From positions 1,592,075 through 1,656,074 of the forward strand of contig CAXAMN010029027.1 of NCBI GenBank assembly GCA_963970005.1: DNA of 64,000 bases, in the 5' to 3' direction. The position numbers were made by a program, and so were the translations under genes. This stretch comes from Durusdinium trenchii. Its lineage: Eukaryota; Sar; Dinophyceae; Suessiales; Symbiodiniaceae. Below the pieces are notes generated by a model. It was not told the origin of the DNA and did no database searches. It saw nothing but the letters and a program-made list of their open reading frames with translations. Shown piece by piece: positions 38,429 through 48,966 of this stretch (positions are counted from its first letter, which is position 1; each line of letters starts with the position of its first letter).

Positions 38429-39109
38429 TGATGTGGTCTTGCCTGATGTGGGGATCAGTGGTGAAATGACTCGGATTGCTGCCGAGCATGCTGCCAAGCT
38501 GACAAATCCATGTCAGCAACAAGAGGAAGATGGTAGAAACAAAACAATGTTTGTGTGCCAGGTGTGAGACAACCAGGAAGACAAAAACAGGATGTTTCAA
38601 GGAATGACCGCCCTGATTCGTGTCACAAAACGCACCCAGGAGCAGTGTTGCGTCGAGCAGACGACACGACCTTGAAGCGGATGCATCACTGAAAATGGCT
38701 CAACTGTGATCCATGGTTGATCCATTCTACTCCAGTTTGATGGCCACTTACGTACCTCCAGTTGAGCGTTCGAGGTCCTGTTTCGAGCCTTTTCTGAGGC
38801 TGACGACTTCATCGGTCCCCTAGAGTTCGGCCGTGCATAGTTCGGGATGCGGCTGAGGAAGTCCTTCAAAAGGAGATGCGGGGGCATAGCTGCAAAAGAG
38901 CATCTGGACCATAGCAGAGGGAGGGGGAAGGTGGGCATGTCCGAATGTGGATGACGGGTCCCACAACTCCGGACTGGATCAAGTTGCGTTGGATTTCAAT
39001 CATCCTTGACCATTGGCTGTGGCTATGAGGTTCCTAGTTAGTTTGGCGGGTTGTTTGGTTTTGCTTTGATTTCTTCTTGCATGGATCTCACATATTTGGG
39101 GCAGACTTC

Positions 39110-39200
39110 ATCCAAGAGGTTTGGACGGTCGGACAAGCTGAGGTGCACCCGCAGACCCAGTGCACCGTCTGTCTGGAATCCTTTGAGAGCCTGGGTCGGA
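39110..39200 (+). CDS. RING finger, first part (exon)
   Basis: Reads VHPQTQCTVCLESFESLG: the opening C-x2-C of a RING finger with the usual LExF spacing. GGTCGG after CTG gives a possible GT donor. The rest of a RING is found in two later pieces on the same strand (40315-40360 and 40663 on). Confidence 0.4.
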
Positions 39201-39315
39201 AGAGCATTGCACCGGCGATGCTCATGATGGATGAAAGGTCCCTTTGTTGCATCAAAAGAAGGATGTCTTCTGTTGACCTTCTTGAGATTGTGAAACTCAT
39301 GGGATTGGAGTTTTT

Positions 39316-39352
39316 GTTTGTTTGTTTGTTTGTTTGTTTGTTGGTTGGTTTT
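39316..39352. repeat. (TTTG)n microsatellite
   Basis: TTTG repeated about seven times, turning into GGTT repeats. Confidence 0.85.
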
Positions 39353-40289
39353 CGCCTGTCTACGCGTGCTACGGGTGTGGATTGACAGGGCGCGATCAGA
39401 GAAAGGATATCCCAACAGGCCTTTAGATCGGCAAGAGTGAGGAGTCAATCCTATAACACCCTTGGACCTTGCATCAATCTTGAATTCGCAGCCGATTTCA
39501 TTAAAAAGGATCTCTACCCTGGCTGGGGAAGCTTCAGCATCAAGTGTTGCTGAGTCAACCCCACAAAACGATCTTGAGAAATCAAGAGACTCTGTCAGAA
39601 ACGGACACCCCAGGGTCTTCACACGGATTCGGAGGTCGGAGGTCGGAAGCTCCGTCGCACACTTGGGCCCTCTTCCTCCTTCCCATCAGCTGGAGTTTCT
39701 CTCACAGATATCGCTGAGAGGATCCTGCCGATATTAGGGGTGCAGGTGCCACCGATCTCAGTCCAAACCATTCATTTGGCGGTTGAAAGCGTCCTCGGGC
39801 ATGGATTTTGCTGACCTATCACCCCTGTCATGCTGACCATCACGATGTCCACGCGATTCTTGCATATATCCAGTCGCTTGATGTGAACCCGCCCTTTCAT
39901 ACCAACACGTGCCGCCATGATACCATTGAGATCCCTGTGCCGCCATCAATTCGCCTTAAAACTCAAAACTTTTGTGACTTACCACATTCTAATTCGCGTA
40001 ACAATTGCATGGTATCCACCGTGTACACAATACCTACCATACCTGCCCGGGCAGGACCAGGGGTACGTCGTGTGTGTTCCATTGCGCAAGGCTCGAGTCT
40101 CCCACACCGTGGTTCGTTGGTTGGTTGGTTGGTTAACCATGTAGGGATGGGTCCAAACCTGGCGCCCTGATCCACCATCTCACTTGACCAACACAGACCG
40201 TTCGGTCTACTGGTCGGTCTGCCATGTCGGGCGCACCCCATGGGGTCCTTGGATTTGGACACCAGACCGGCCTCCGCCGTGTTCAACGT

Positions 40290-40366
40290 GTTCAACGCGC
40301 TCGGCCCGAGGCGTTCGTGCCCGCATGTGCAGATGTGCATGCGCTGTGCGCAAAGTTGGACGAGCA
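40290..40366 (+). CDS. RING finger, middle part (exon)
   Basis: In one frame RRSCPHVQMCMRCAQSW gives C-x-H-x3-C-x2-C, the middle ligands of a RING (cIAP-like spacing, followed by A). Another frame of the same stretch (KLDEQISGERSG) resembles 59698-59735 (DEISGERSG), so which frame is used is open. Confidence 0.35.
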
Positions 40367-40662
40367 GATCAGCGGAGAAAGGTCGGGTCTGGCTGGGTGG
40401 GTGGGTGGAAGAAGCGAGAGCGGCGGGCGTGGTGTGTTTGGGGGTTTCCAGGCTGCGGCTGTGGTGCCAAGTTGGAGCTGTGGTGCCAAGGTCGCTCCTT
40501 GCTCCACTAAGGGCGTGTTTGTTCAATGTTTTGTTGGGAATCCAATTTGCAACCACTCCATGTATGGAATATGTGTCTACATTCACCTCCGAAATCAATG
40601 TATGTACTGTAGATATTCCAGCACTGAGTGTCTGGACTTGACCTCCCCCTTCTCGCCGTCAG

Positions 40663-40795
40663 GTCACTCTCCGAATTGTCCCGAGTGCCGGGAAGAGTAC
40701 AACACGGCCACAGCTTACCCGGATTATTTGCCGGGAGCCTCAGAGACGCATCTGCTGCATCTGCAGCACGGGTCGTTGTGTGATCAGGCTGGTTT
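40663..40795 (+). CDS. RING finger, last part (exon)
   Basis: A strong pyrimidine tract and acceptor (CCCCCTTCTCGCCGTCAG) precede GHSPNCPECREEYNTA, whose C-P-E-C-R is the closing Cys pair of a RING. The frame stays open to 40865. With 39110 and 40290 it completes the RING ligand set; E3 ubiquitin ligase function would follow if the pieces are joined. Confidence 0.45.
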
Positions 40796-41455
40796 TCGAA
40801 TGGGTGGGGGTCTAAGAGAAGGCAGAAGGAGCATGTCTGATTGCCTCTCTCTTTCTTACACAGATTGATCACAAAAGTGATTACCCACTTGTGACAACCT
40901 CTTCAGCTTCTCGACTTAAATATGATTTCACGTGACGAGCCCCCAAAAAGACCTTTCCAAGAGGCTGCAGGACTTTCTGGACAGCTACTGCCTTCAACTT
41001 CACCAAACCCTTGTTTCTTTCACCGAATCCCATGGAGTTCCACCCGAAAACCATGCTTCTGCAGGAAAAGACTGCTTTGGTCACAGATCATTTCTCTCCA
41101 TCCTGTGACCTTCTTTTTGAGTGAACTGCTGAACCCCCCCGAGGTTTCATGTCGCCAGCTCTGACATTCTCCGGCCACCCTTGCCGCAGCGTGAGAAGAT
41201 GACGTCGGGCACTGTCTGGTTCGTCTCCCCCTTGGATGCTTGCAATTATGAGGTTCTAGCTTCTCTTCCAAGAGGCCTCAAGAGCAGATCCCAGTGTGCC
41301 CATCATGAAGAAACGTCGGTCGAGATTTGTTGACTCAGCCTCGTCTCTTGCTGACCTGGGATACGGGGATGAGTCAAACCCTGGAGCCGCAAACCATTCT
41401 TGACCGCACATTCCGGTGGTTTCTATTTTGGTTCAACGAAACTTTCGACTGGCAC

Positions 41456-41632
41456 TCGTGCCAAGCTATGCCTTTGGGTCCAGAAAAAACTGCTCCAGAG
41501 GACATTCGCTTCACCCATGATAGCATCTCTGAGTGCTTTGCACCCTACACCAAGGACCCGGTTCTTGGGATAAGGATGATGAGAGATTACCAGCGAAAGC
41601 AGGAGTGTTTTTATCTGTCTATATGCTTATAA
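41456..41632 (+). CDS. ParB/sulfiredoxin-like domain exon, N-terminal part
   Basis: Reads EDIRFTHDSISECFAPYTKD, then PVLGIRMMRDYQRKQE. The [IV]RFTHDSIS signature is one I associate with ParB/sulfiredoxin-fold proteins that are abundant in dinoflagellates. Only the first part of that fold is present. The next exon is not seen; a 2.2 kb inverted-repeat element begins right after it (41634), so the gene may be cut or the element may lie in its intron. Confidence 0.45.
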   Translation, partial: SCQAMPLGPEKTAPEDIRFTHDSISECFAPYTKDPVLGIRMMRDYQRKQECFYLSICL

Positions 41633-41633
41633 C

Positions 41634-43855
41634 TATAGTCACGGACGGCCAGTAGGCAGAAATCTTCCACTTCAAACCAGTAAGCGGATGGTGTTCAAAG
41701 TAGTGCCATGATAACAAAATATGTGTTCCCTATCTGCTTACTGCAGTGGTCTCCCCGATGAACATGTCTCAACAACTTTCTGCTTACTACAGTGGTTTGC
41801 CATGTGTATATAGAAGTGTATATATATATATATACACACATACATATGAAGAATGTTGACGCGTCCTTGAGCTAAGGTAGGACAAGAAACAACTGCAGTA
41901 AGCAGATTCGAATCTGCTTACTGCTGCTGTTTGTCATGTTATCCCAGTGGAACCCTTGATGCCGATAATGCCAATGATGCTGATCATGCGATTTCCTCAA
42001 AATTTACTATATATCTTCATTAAAAGCTCTTTAAGATGAATATGTGCACCCGTTTCCATCCGATTCCTTTAATTCTTCCTTAAAATCATCAAAATTATCA
42101 ATGTTCACAACTTTCCTGAAACAGATCGAAAATTTCAAAAACTTCTTTAACATCCTTAAGCCATCAAGGAACGCCAGGAAAAAAAGGAATTCGACCAGCA
42201 AACTATCTGAAAATATTGATTTTTCACAATTTTTCCCAAAATCCTAACTTTTAAGAAGTTGCCTCAAAAATCTTGAAATATCAATGGAAGACAGGAACTG
42301 AAGGAATTAGACCAGGAAAATAACTAAGAATTAAAAATTAACTAGCTACTTTTGGTTCACTTGTTCTCCTCTCCCCCTGTCTCTGTGTCTCTTCCCGGCG
42401 CTCCTCCGAGACCGCGGGGTGGGACCCGAACGGGGGGAGTCCGTTCGACTCTTCGGACCGGTCACCCACGACTTCGGCCGTTCCAGCCCCCGCTCCCACC
42501 ATGTACCTCTTGGAGTCTTCGAGCCTCCCGTCTCTCACGGCACCAGGGTTCCCTTATTGGCCGGCGCTCCTGTGGGACCGGTGGCCGCTCCGTTAAGGGA
42601 AGCTTGGCTGCAGGGACATGCGCAGGCCTTATTCCTTTGCCCCCCATTACTTTCCCTGTCTATTCCTGCCTGAACCGATGGAAATAGATTTCTGGCCGCT
42701 ATGGTTGAAGGATTTTGTTTCCAACGGTTCAGGTGGCCTGTTAGAGGATCAGGGTGTATCATAAACCTTTGTTGGGGACACAGTAGTAAGCAGATCAGAT
42801 TCTGCTTACTGCTCCGGGCTCGCGCTCCACAAATAAACAGCACCGCAATATGCCTTCCATGCACTCTTTTCACTTTTCAATTTGCCGCTTCCCTTCTCCC
42901 CGCTTCCCGTGTCCTTCCGTGTCTTTCTCTCCCTTACAATTGTCCACAACTAGAACATTATTCCAGTGGAACTTGTTTCCAACGGTTGAGGCGAGGTAGA
43001 CTACTGCTTCGGGTATTATATAAGTTACGGTATTCCTGTCGTTTTGGTGGGTACACTGCGGACAGCAGTAGTAAGCAGATTGGCTTATGCTCACTGCCCC
43101 CCATTCTACAAAATAGCTCCCCCTCTTCCCCCTCTTCCTACATCCTTCTATATCTGCTCCAGCAATTTCCACAACTAGGTCATTGTGTACAGTATGTTCT
43201 TGTAGGAATTGTTATCCAACATTGATACTTGGTGCTTTCTCTTCACTACAGCTATCAGTAGTAAGCAGATTGGTAAATGCTTACTGCAGTCCGTTCCACA
43301 AATGGTTCCTCATTGCAGGGGCACGGCTTCAAAAGCTATGGTTCCACAGCAATTTCCAAGGCATTCCCCTAACCCCAACGTGCCAACGCACATGCAGCTA
43401 CGCACTTAGCTAAGGCGCCAACGCTCAAGCAGCTATGCTCTTAGCAAACCCGCAGTCTCTCCTATATAAGCTCCACTAAGGCCACCTAGCACCTTTGCTT
43501 CAACGTTCCACCTACCTCACCACCGCAAGCATCCTCTACCTCCCTCGCTGCCATCTCCTTCCTCACCTTCCTGTCCTCATTCATAACTATATATATATAT
43601 ACATGCAGTAAAGCACAATCACCGCAAGAATGCATCCAAATTGGACGGGGGAAGTGTGAGAGAGAGAGAGAGAAGGAAAGGGGACAAAGGAACCATGATG
43701 TGCCGGCATCGTTTTGGTCGGTGATATTTTTCTGCTTACTACTGTGGTCTCCACATACCCCTCTATATATAAACCTAGGGAAAATGCTCAAATATACCCC
43801 CCGGAGGACAGTAGTAAGCAGAAAAATCCCTGCCTACTGGCCGTCCGTGACTATA
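41634..43855. mobile_element. 2.2-kb element with 26-bp terminal inverted repeats and internal palindromes
   Basis: The left end TATAGTCACGGACGGCCAGT (41634 on) is repeated inverted at 43830-43855, 26 bases exact. TA on both sides could be a TA target duplication. Inside, the motif AGTAAGCAGA/TCTGCTTACT recurs many times, often as a hairpin: 41895-41924 (a perfect 30-base palindrome), 42785-42810, 43070-43095, 43260-43287, plus single arms at 41733, 41781, 43723 and 43811. Units of ~200-300 bp around these hairpins share TTTCCAACGGTT and AGTAGTAAGCAGAT. No transposase is seen, so it would be non-autonomous. AT-rich filler at 41990-42340. Confidence 0.65.
41895..41924. repeat. Perfect 30-base palindrome
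   Basis: GCAGTAAGCAGATTC followed directly by its reverse complement, with no loop. The strongest hairpin of the set inside the inverted-repeat element. Confidence 0.9.
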
Positions 43856-44284
43856 TGGCAACTTATAACTTTATCTTACTTCTATCAACTTACTTACTCC
43901 CAAACAAAAGTCGAATCCAATCTCCGCATCACTTGTAGCTGGTAGCTCCAAATCTCCCAGCTCATCGAGGCTCCGAAAACAAAAGAAGGACGACCCTCGG
44001 TGTCCAAAAACCGGATGCAGCGACTGCGACACGAGATGCCGCGGCAGGATGGTGTGGAGATCAAGGAGAGGGAGCAGTTGAAGATCTTATCCAGCGCCCA
44101 AGAACTCCTCGACACCGCCCAGGACGCTCTCGGCTCGAGCCGGCATCGGATTAATCCCGCGAGGGGATCGGATGGATCTGCTAATTTCAGGGGATGGCAG
44201 GACAGGTGTGACGTGCTTTTTTCCCCAGATAGCTGGAAGCTATAGGGGTTCTTACTTCTCAATGGATGGGTTCCGGATTGCGGA
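43856..44284. other. No gene recognised
   Basis: One + open stretch (44000-44245: REQLKILSSAQELLDTAQDA) looks helical but has no splice or homology support; it might be a host exon next to the element. Confidence 0.3.
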
Positions 44285-45118
44285 AATTGGCTGCCGCTGC
44301 CGCCTTGTTTCCCAAGCTTGTCTCCCTTCATGATTTCGCTTTTAGCTGCCGCTGCCGGCTTGTCTCCCAAGCTTGTCTCCCTTCATGATTTCGCTCTTGG
44401 CTGCCGCTGCCATCTTGTTTCCTTGTCTCCTTTCATGACTTCGCTTTTGGCTGCTGCTGCCGGCTTGTCTCCCAAGCTTGTCTCCCTTCATGATTTCGCT
44501 CTTGGCTGCCGCTGCCGTCTTGTTTCTCAAGATTGTCTCCCTTCATGACTTCGCTCTTGGCTGCCGCTGTCGCCTGGTCTCCCAAACTTTTTCTTTCGTG
44601 ATTTCGCTCTTGGCTGCCGCTGCCGGCTTGTCTCCCAAGCTTGTCTCCCTTCATGATTTCGCTCTTGGCTGCCGCTGCCGGCTTGTCTCCCAAGCTTGTC
44701 TCCCTTCATTGTTTCGCTTTTGGCTGCCGCTGCCGCCTTGTCTCTCATGATTTCGGTTTTGGCTGCCGCTGCCGCCTTGTCTCCCCAAGCTTGTCTCCCT
44801 TCATAACTTCGCTCTTGGCTGCGGCTGGCGCCTTGTTTCCCAAGCTTGTCTTCCTTCATGATTTCGCTCTTGGCTGCCGCTGCCAGCTTGTCGCCCAAGC
44901 TGGTCTCCCTTCCTGATTTCGCTCTTGGCTGCCGCTGCCGCCTTGTCTCCCAAGCTTCTCTCCCTTCATGATTTCGCTTTTGGCTGCCGCTGCCGCCTTG
45001 TCTCTCAAGCTTGTCTCCCTTCATGATTTCGCTCTTGGCTGCCGCTGCTGTTGTGTTTCCCAAGCTTGTGTCTGTTCTTGATTTCGCTCTTGGCTGCCGC
45101 TGCCGCCTTGTAATTTTT
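44285..45118. repeat. 55-bp minisatellite, about 16 units
   Basis: The unit begins TTCGCTCTTGGCTGCCGCTG and contains CTTGTCTCCCAAGCTTGTCT. About 16 copies with small changes. 55 is not a multiple of three, yet most units lack stops in every minus-strand frame, so long open frames run through it (for example 44527-45063, Ala/Lys/Gln-rich). I treat these as by-products of the repeat. Confidence 0.9.
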
Positions 45119-46678
45119 TGCCTGCCTTTGACGCGGATGCTGTTTTAAGATGATCTAGGTCTTGTTTACCTTTTCCATCCTTTCCCCGGCTTTGAGTGGG
45201 ATGTCTCCCAAGCTTGTCTCCCGCTCTTGCCATGGTGTCCAACTTTTCTTGAAGTGCTATCTGGGGTCTATGCCGGTATAATTCACCGATTCCTTGGGAA
45301 GCTCGGGCAATGATTGGAGTCCAATGGACTGAACACGTGGAGGGGACAAGGGAAGCTACGGATCCACCTTCTCGTCATTAAGACCACGCGAAGACGAGAA
45401 TCGGACGAAGAACACAGAACCACACATCGACGCTCATGACCCTCTCTTCGGTCGGCGTTTTAGGCTCGATGACTGCCCAAACCGGCACTGAAAACGCAGT
45501 GCACGGCGCGACCATTCGAGTCCGGCCCGCGATGTAGGTCTTTCGATTCTTTCCGGAAACCGGTTCGACCTTCGTTGCTTCGTAGCATCGACCACCCTCT
45601 GGTCGACGTGACCTGCCTCGTTTCGCGACCTCGGTCGTTGGCCCGGGAGCCCCGTGGAGACTCGGTGGGGAGGAGCCCAAGGCCTTGGAGCTGTTGGAGG
45701 TGATGTGGTACAAGAACCAGTTGTACGTGGCAGGTGGGAGGAGCGCGAAAAAGAGCGAGTCGCGCAGGAACAGCGATTGAAAAAGCGAGATTGCGAGAAT
45801 CAACACTGGGTGGCGTCTTTTTGGGGGGGGGGCCGGCTTTTTCTGCACGGCACGCAGGATTGGGAGGTGTTTGGGGTCGTGCTGAAAGAAGAGTGGATTT
45901 GCTTGTTACCAAGTAAGACGCTTTGAGGCTTTGAGAGGTGAAACTTCTCCTCATCTCCAGTATTTGGAGGATCAAGTGTCAAGTGTGTATCTTAATAAGA
46001 CGAAGAAGATTTGCAGCCCTTTGCAGCATGCCCAGTTGTAAGAATCCGGTCATCTTCCTTCTCTTACATACGCCGGCGCCACCGTTTTGATCGGTTCCTG
46101 TGCTGAGGCACCTTTAACCGGCGCTTGTGCATGTACCGGCTCCTGGCTTTGTTCGCGACCGAGCGCTTTGGTTTGATCAAGGCCGGCCGGGCCCCGGCCC
46201 CGGCGGGCACGTCCCATCTGATTGAAGAAAGTCATGGAGCCAACCTTTTATCATGTTTCTATCCTCTATTTTTTTGCAAGATGAAGATCATTGAATACCC
46301 AAGTGGCCAAAGACTTGTTGACTTTGGCGTCCTCCTTCCCTTCCCCATGTTGCAAAAACATGTCGAATCCACATGTGGAAGCCTGGCAGGTACGTGTGAA
46401 GCACCATGAAGACCTCAAGTCCAAGCTAGCCCAGTGCTTCACCACCGAATGCGAAGGACACAGAGCCACAAAAAGCGCCACACAGAGCTGGGCTGCTGGG
46501 GACACAAGTGACTCACGCTTCCCGCCCTTCCGCCTGTTTGCGAATGGACACCTCGGTTCCTCTTGGGGCTGTCTTCCCTCTCCCCTCTCCCGTCCGGCCA
46601 GCCCAAGAGGTCCGGATTCGGGTCACGGAAGGTTTGAAGTGGAGGATCTGTCTCTATTTTTTCGCATTGGAAGCTGTC
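45119..46678. other. No firm gene; weak coding candidate at 45680-45810
   Basis: A + stretch at 45654-45926 includes RWEEREKERVAQEQRLKKRD, a coiled-coil-like run, and a minus frame 45378-45848 is also open. Neither has clear splice support. The rest (46250-46680) holds only chance-length frames. Confidence 0.3.
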
Positions 46679-46986
46679 TACACACTTAGATGGTTGCTCG
46701 CAAGAGCTAGGATCAGAGTGAAGTCCCACTTTACGTGCAGTAGACCTTGATTGAAAAGGAGTGCAAACCGAAAGGCGATAAGTCAGCAGATTTGAAGGTG
46801 TTGGAACAATGGTGTTTGAATTGCCGACGACTGAATGCTGCCTTGGGTTAAAAGTTGGCAGGTACGCCAGGATTGCCAATCCCGGCATCCCGTGTTCAGA
46901 CTAGATTCGTTGGGCGTAGTCATCTGAACACGCTACGCCCCCCTGCCTTGTTGAAATTCCTTTGAAGCAGGTGTGGACACACACAC
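46679..46986. repeat. Long direct repeat, copy 1
   Basis: Starts TACACACTTAGATGGTTGCT and matches 48001-48286 closely. It carries 27 extra bases (46929-46955) before ATTCCTTTGAAGCAGGTGTG. The two copies enclose about 1.0 kb. Confidence 0.85.
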
Positions 46987-47335
46987 CAGGCCGCTATCGG
47001 CGCTCAGGAAGTTTAGTAGTCACCGAACAAGCCTTAGCAAGACAAAGAAAAACAAGACAGAAAGAAAACCGAAGAGGGCAGGAGAGAAAGATAGGATAGT
47101 TACGAACCTCCTTTACTTACTGATTACTTAGCCGCTCCCGCCTGTTTAAACACTTCTTTGAAACAGGTGTGGACTTATGCACACACCAGGCCGATTTCGG
47201 CGCTCAGAAAGTTTTAGTAGTCACCTAACAAGCCTTAGCAAGAAAAGAAAAGACAAGACAGAAAGAGAAACCGAAGAGGGCAGGGGAGAAAGATAGGCGT
47301 AGTTACGAGGCCCACTAGTTATGAGGTCTGTTAGT
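46941..47335. repeat. Tandem duplication of ~200 bp
   Basis: Two neighbouring units (about 46941-47135 and 47146-47335) share the GAAGCAGGTGTGGAC type of start, ACACACCAGGCCG, TTTAGTAGTCACC, AACAAGCCTTAGCAAGA and CCGAAGAGGGCAGG. Confidence 0.8.
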
Positions 47336-48000
47336 TACAATACGTGCAGAAGTTAGCGAGCGGGACTTTTGTCTTATACCGCCCGGGTAGCTAGAAGTAG
47401 GACAGGAGAAATAGAAGGAAAGGCACCAACACACAAGTGTGTTGAGTGCGATTTCCTTCTATAACCCAGATAGCGGGTGGGATAGCAACAGAGGCCAAGG
47501 GCAGGGAGGGAGGGGGAGGAGGGTGGGTTAGGGTGGCCCGGAGGCATTGTCATCACCGACGGTCAAGTAAAGCCGATTTGGGGCCGGCGCACCCTTGTCT
47601 GAAAGGCACCTGAAACCTAAAGAAAGGCTTCAAGAAACGAAAAGCAACAGAAAGAGAGAAAGAACCCAAGAGCATGAAAAGCACATGCAACTAAGAAACA
47701 GTCTGTGGTTGCCTAGCGGCAAGCCGAGTGATGCATGCGTTGACATGCCTGAGTCTTAAGCCCCGCCTGTTGCAGACTGTACAGGTGAATACTTAGACAC
47801 ATGCATGCATGAAAGTGCGAAATCCGGATTGGAGTTTGAGTCTCAGTGAGTATCAGTGGTATGTCGAGCAAAGACAGTCAAGCCGAAAGCAATCAAACGA
47901 AAAGCCAAGGTGGAATAATCCCCCAGGATCTGGGTCTATGCGCATGCGGCGCCCCTCGACGGGCATCACACCACAGCCCTCAGTGGGACTCTGTGGCGAG

Positions 48001-48286
48001 TACACACTTAGATGGTTGCTCGCAAGAGCTAGGATCAGAGTGAAGCCCCACTTTACGTGCAGTACGTAGACCTTGACTGAAAAGGAGTGCAAACCGAAAG
48101 GCGATAAGTCAGCAGATTTGAAGGTGTTGGAACAATGGTGTTTGAATTGCCGACGACTGAATGCTGCCTTGGGTTAAAAGTTGGCAGGTACGCCAGGATT
48201 GCCAATCCCGGCATCCCATACTCAGACTAGCTTCGTTGGGCATAGTCATCTGAAATTCCTTTGAAGCAGGTGTGGACACACACACA
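48001..48286. repeat. Long direct repeat, copy 2
   Basis: Same as 46679-46986 without the 27-base insert. The spacer (47336-48000) is non-coding. The arrangement could be a small LTR-like (TRIM-type) element or a tandem duplication; no primer-binding site or TG...CA ends are obvious. Confidence 0.8.
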
Positions 48287-48582
48287 CACACCTTGTAGAC
48301 ATCTTGAGATCCTGTCATGAAGGGTGTTGAAGACTGCCAAGTTGAACATGCCCGCGCAAAAACAGGGGTCCTTGACAGGATGGGCAGAAACCGGCAGAAG
48401 CCCGAACACTGAGCATTTCTTGTTGTTCTCCACACGGAAAGAAGCACATACGATACCGTAAATCGAGAACTCGAACGAGAGAACCGACCAAACCATGGGG
48501 TGCTTCTCTGAAAGTTCAAGTTCTTTGATCCAGGTTTGCTCTTGCCTCGCGCCCAATGGTGGGGACACCGGTGACCTCCCAG

Positions 48583-48629
48583 GCAATTGGTTGGTTGGCT
48601 GGCTGGTTGGTTGGTTGGTTGAACCCCCC
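48583..48629. repeat. (TTGG)n microsatellite
   Basis: TTGG/CTGG repeats ending in GAACCCCCCC. Confidence 0.8.
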
Positions 48630-48927
48630 CAGCGGCAGGACGCTACGTGTCCATTCGCTCCAACGAGACCATCGATCCACTGCAGGTGGGCCAGGCGCCG
48701 GTCCGGTCGGCGGTCGAGCGGCGCAGACGTGGTGAAGAGCCATGGCGGTGCCTGGTGTTGGTTGAAGAGGAAAGGTGGGGCAAAGCTAGCAGCAACTACT
48801 CGTATTAATTTTAGACTTGTATCTGCTTGATGACAATCAAAGGCTACGGATGGGCCAAAGCAGGTTGGTCAAAGAAAGACTTGATAGCTACCTCCCTTGA
48901 CAGACGTCGTCTCTAGGGAGAGGTGAG

Positions 48928-48966
48928 CCGCGGGATTAGCCGCGGGATTAGCCGCGGGATTGGCCT
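48928..48966. repeat. Triplicated 14-bp unit
   Basis: GCCGCGGGATTAG occurs three times in a row, the last slightly changed. Confidence 0.8.

Noticed and set aside
44527..45063. 178-codon Ala/Lys-rich open frame through the minisatellite
   Set aside because: The 55-bp unit is open in several frames, so length is not evidence of coding.
45378..45848. 156-codon minus-strand open frame
   Set aside because: No recognisable domain, and an overlapping + strand coiled-coil-like frame is just as likely. Mentioned only as weak candidates.
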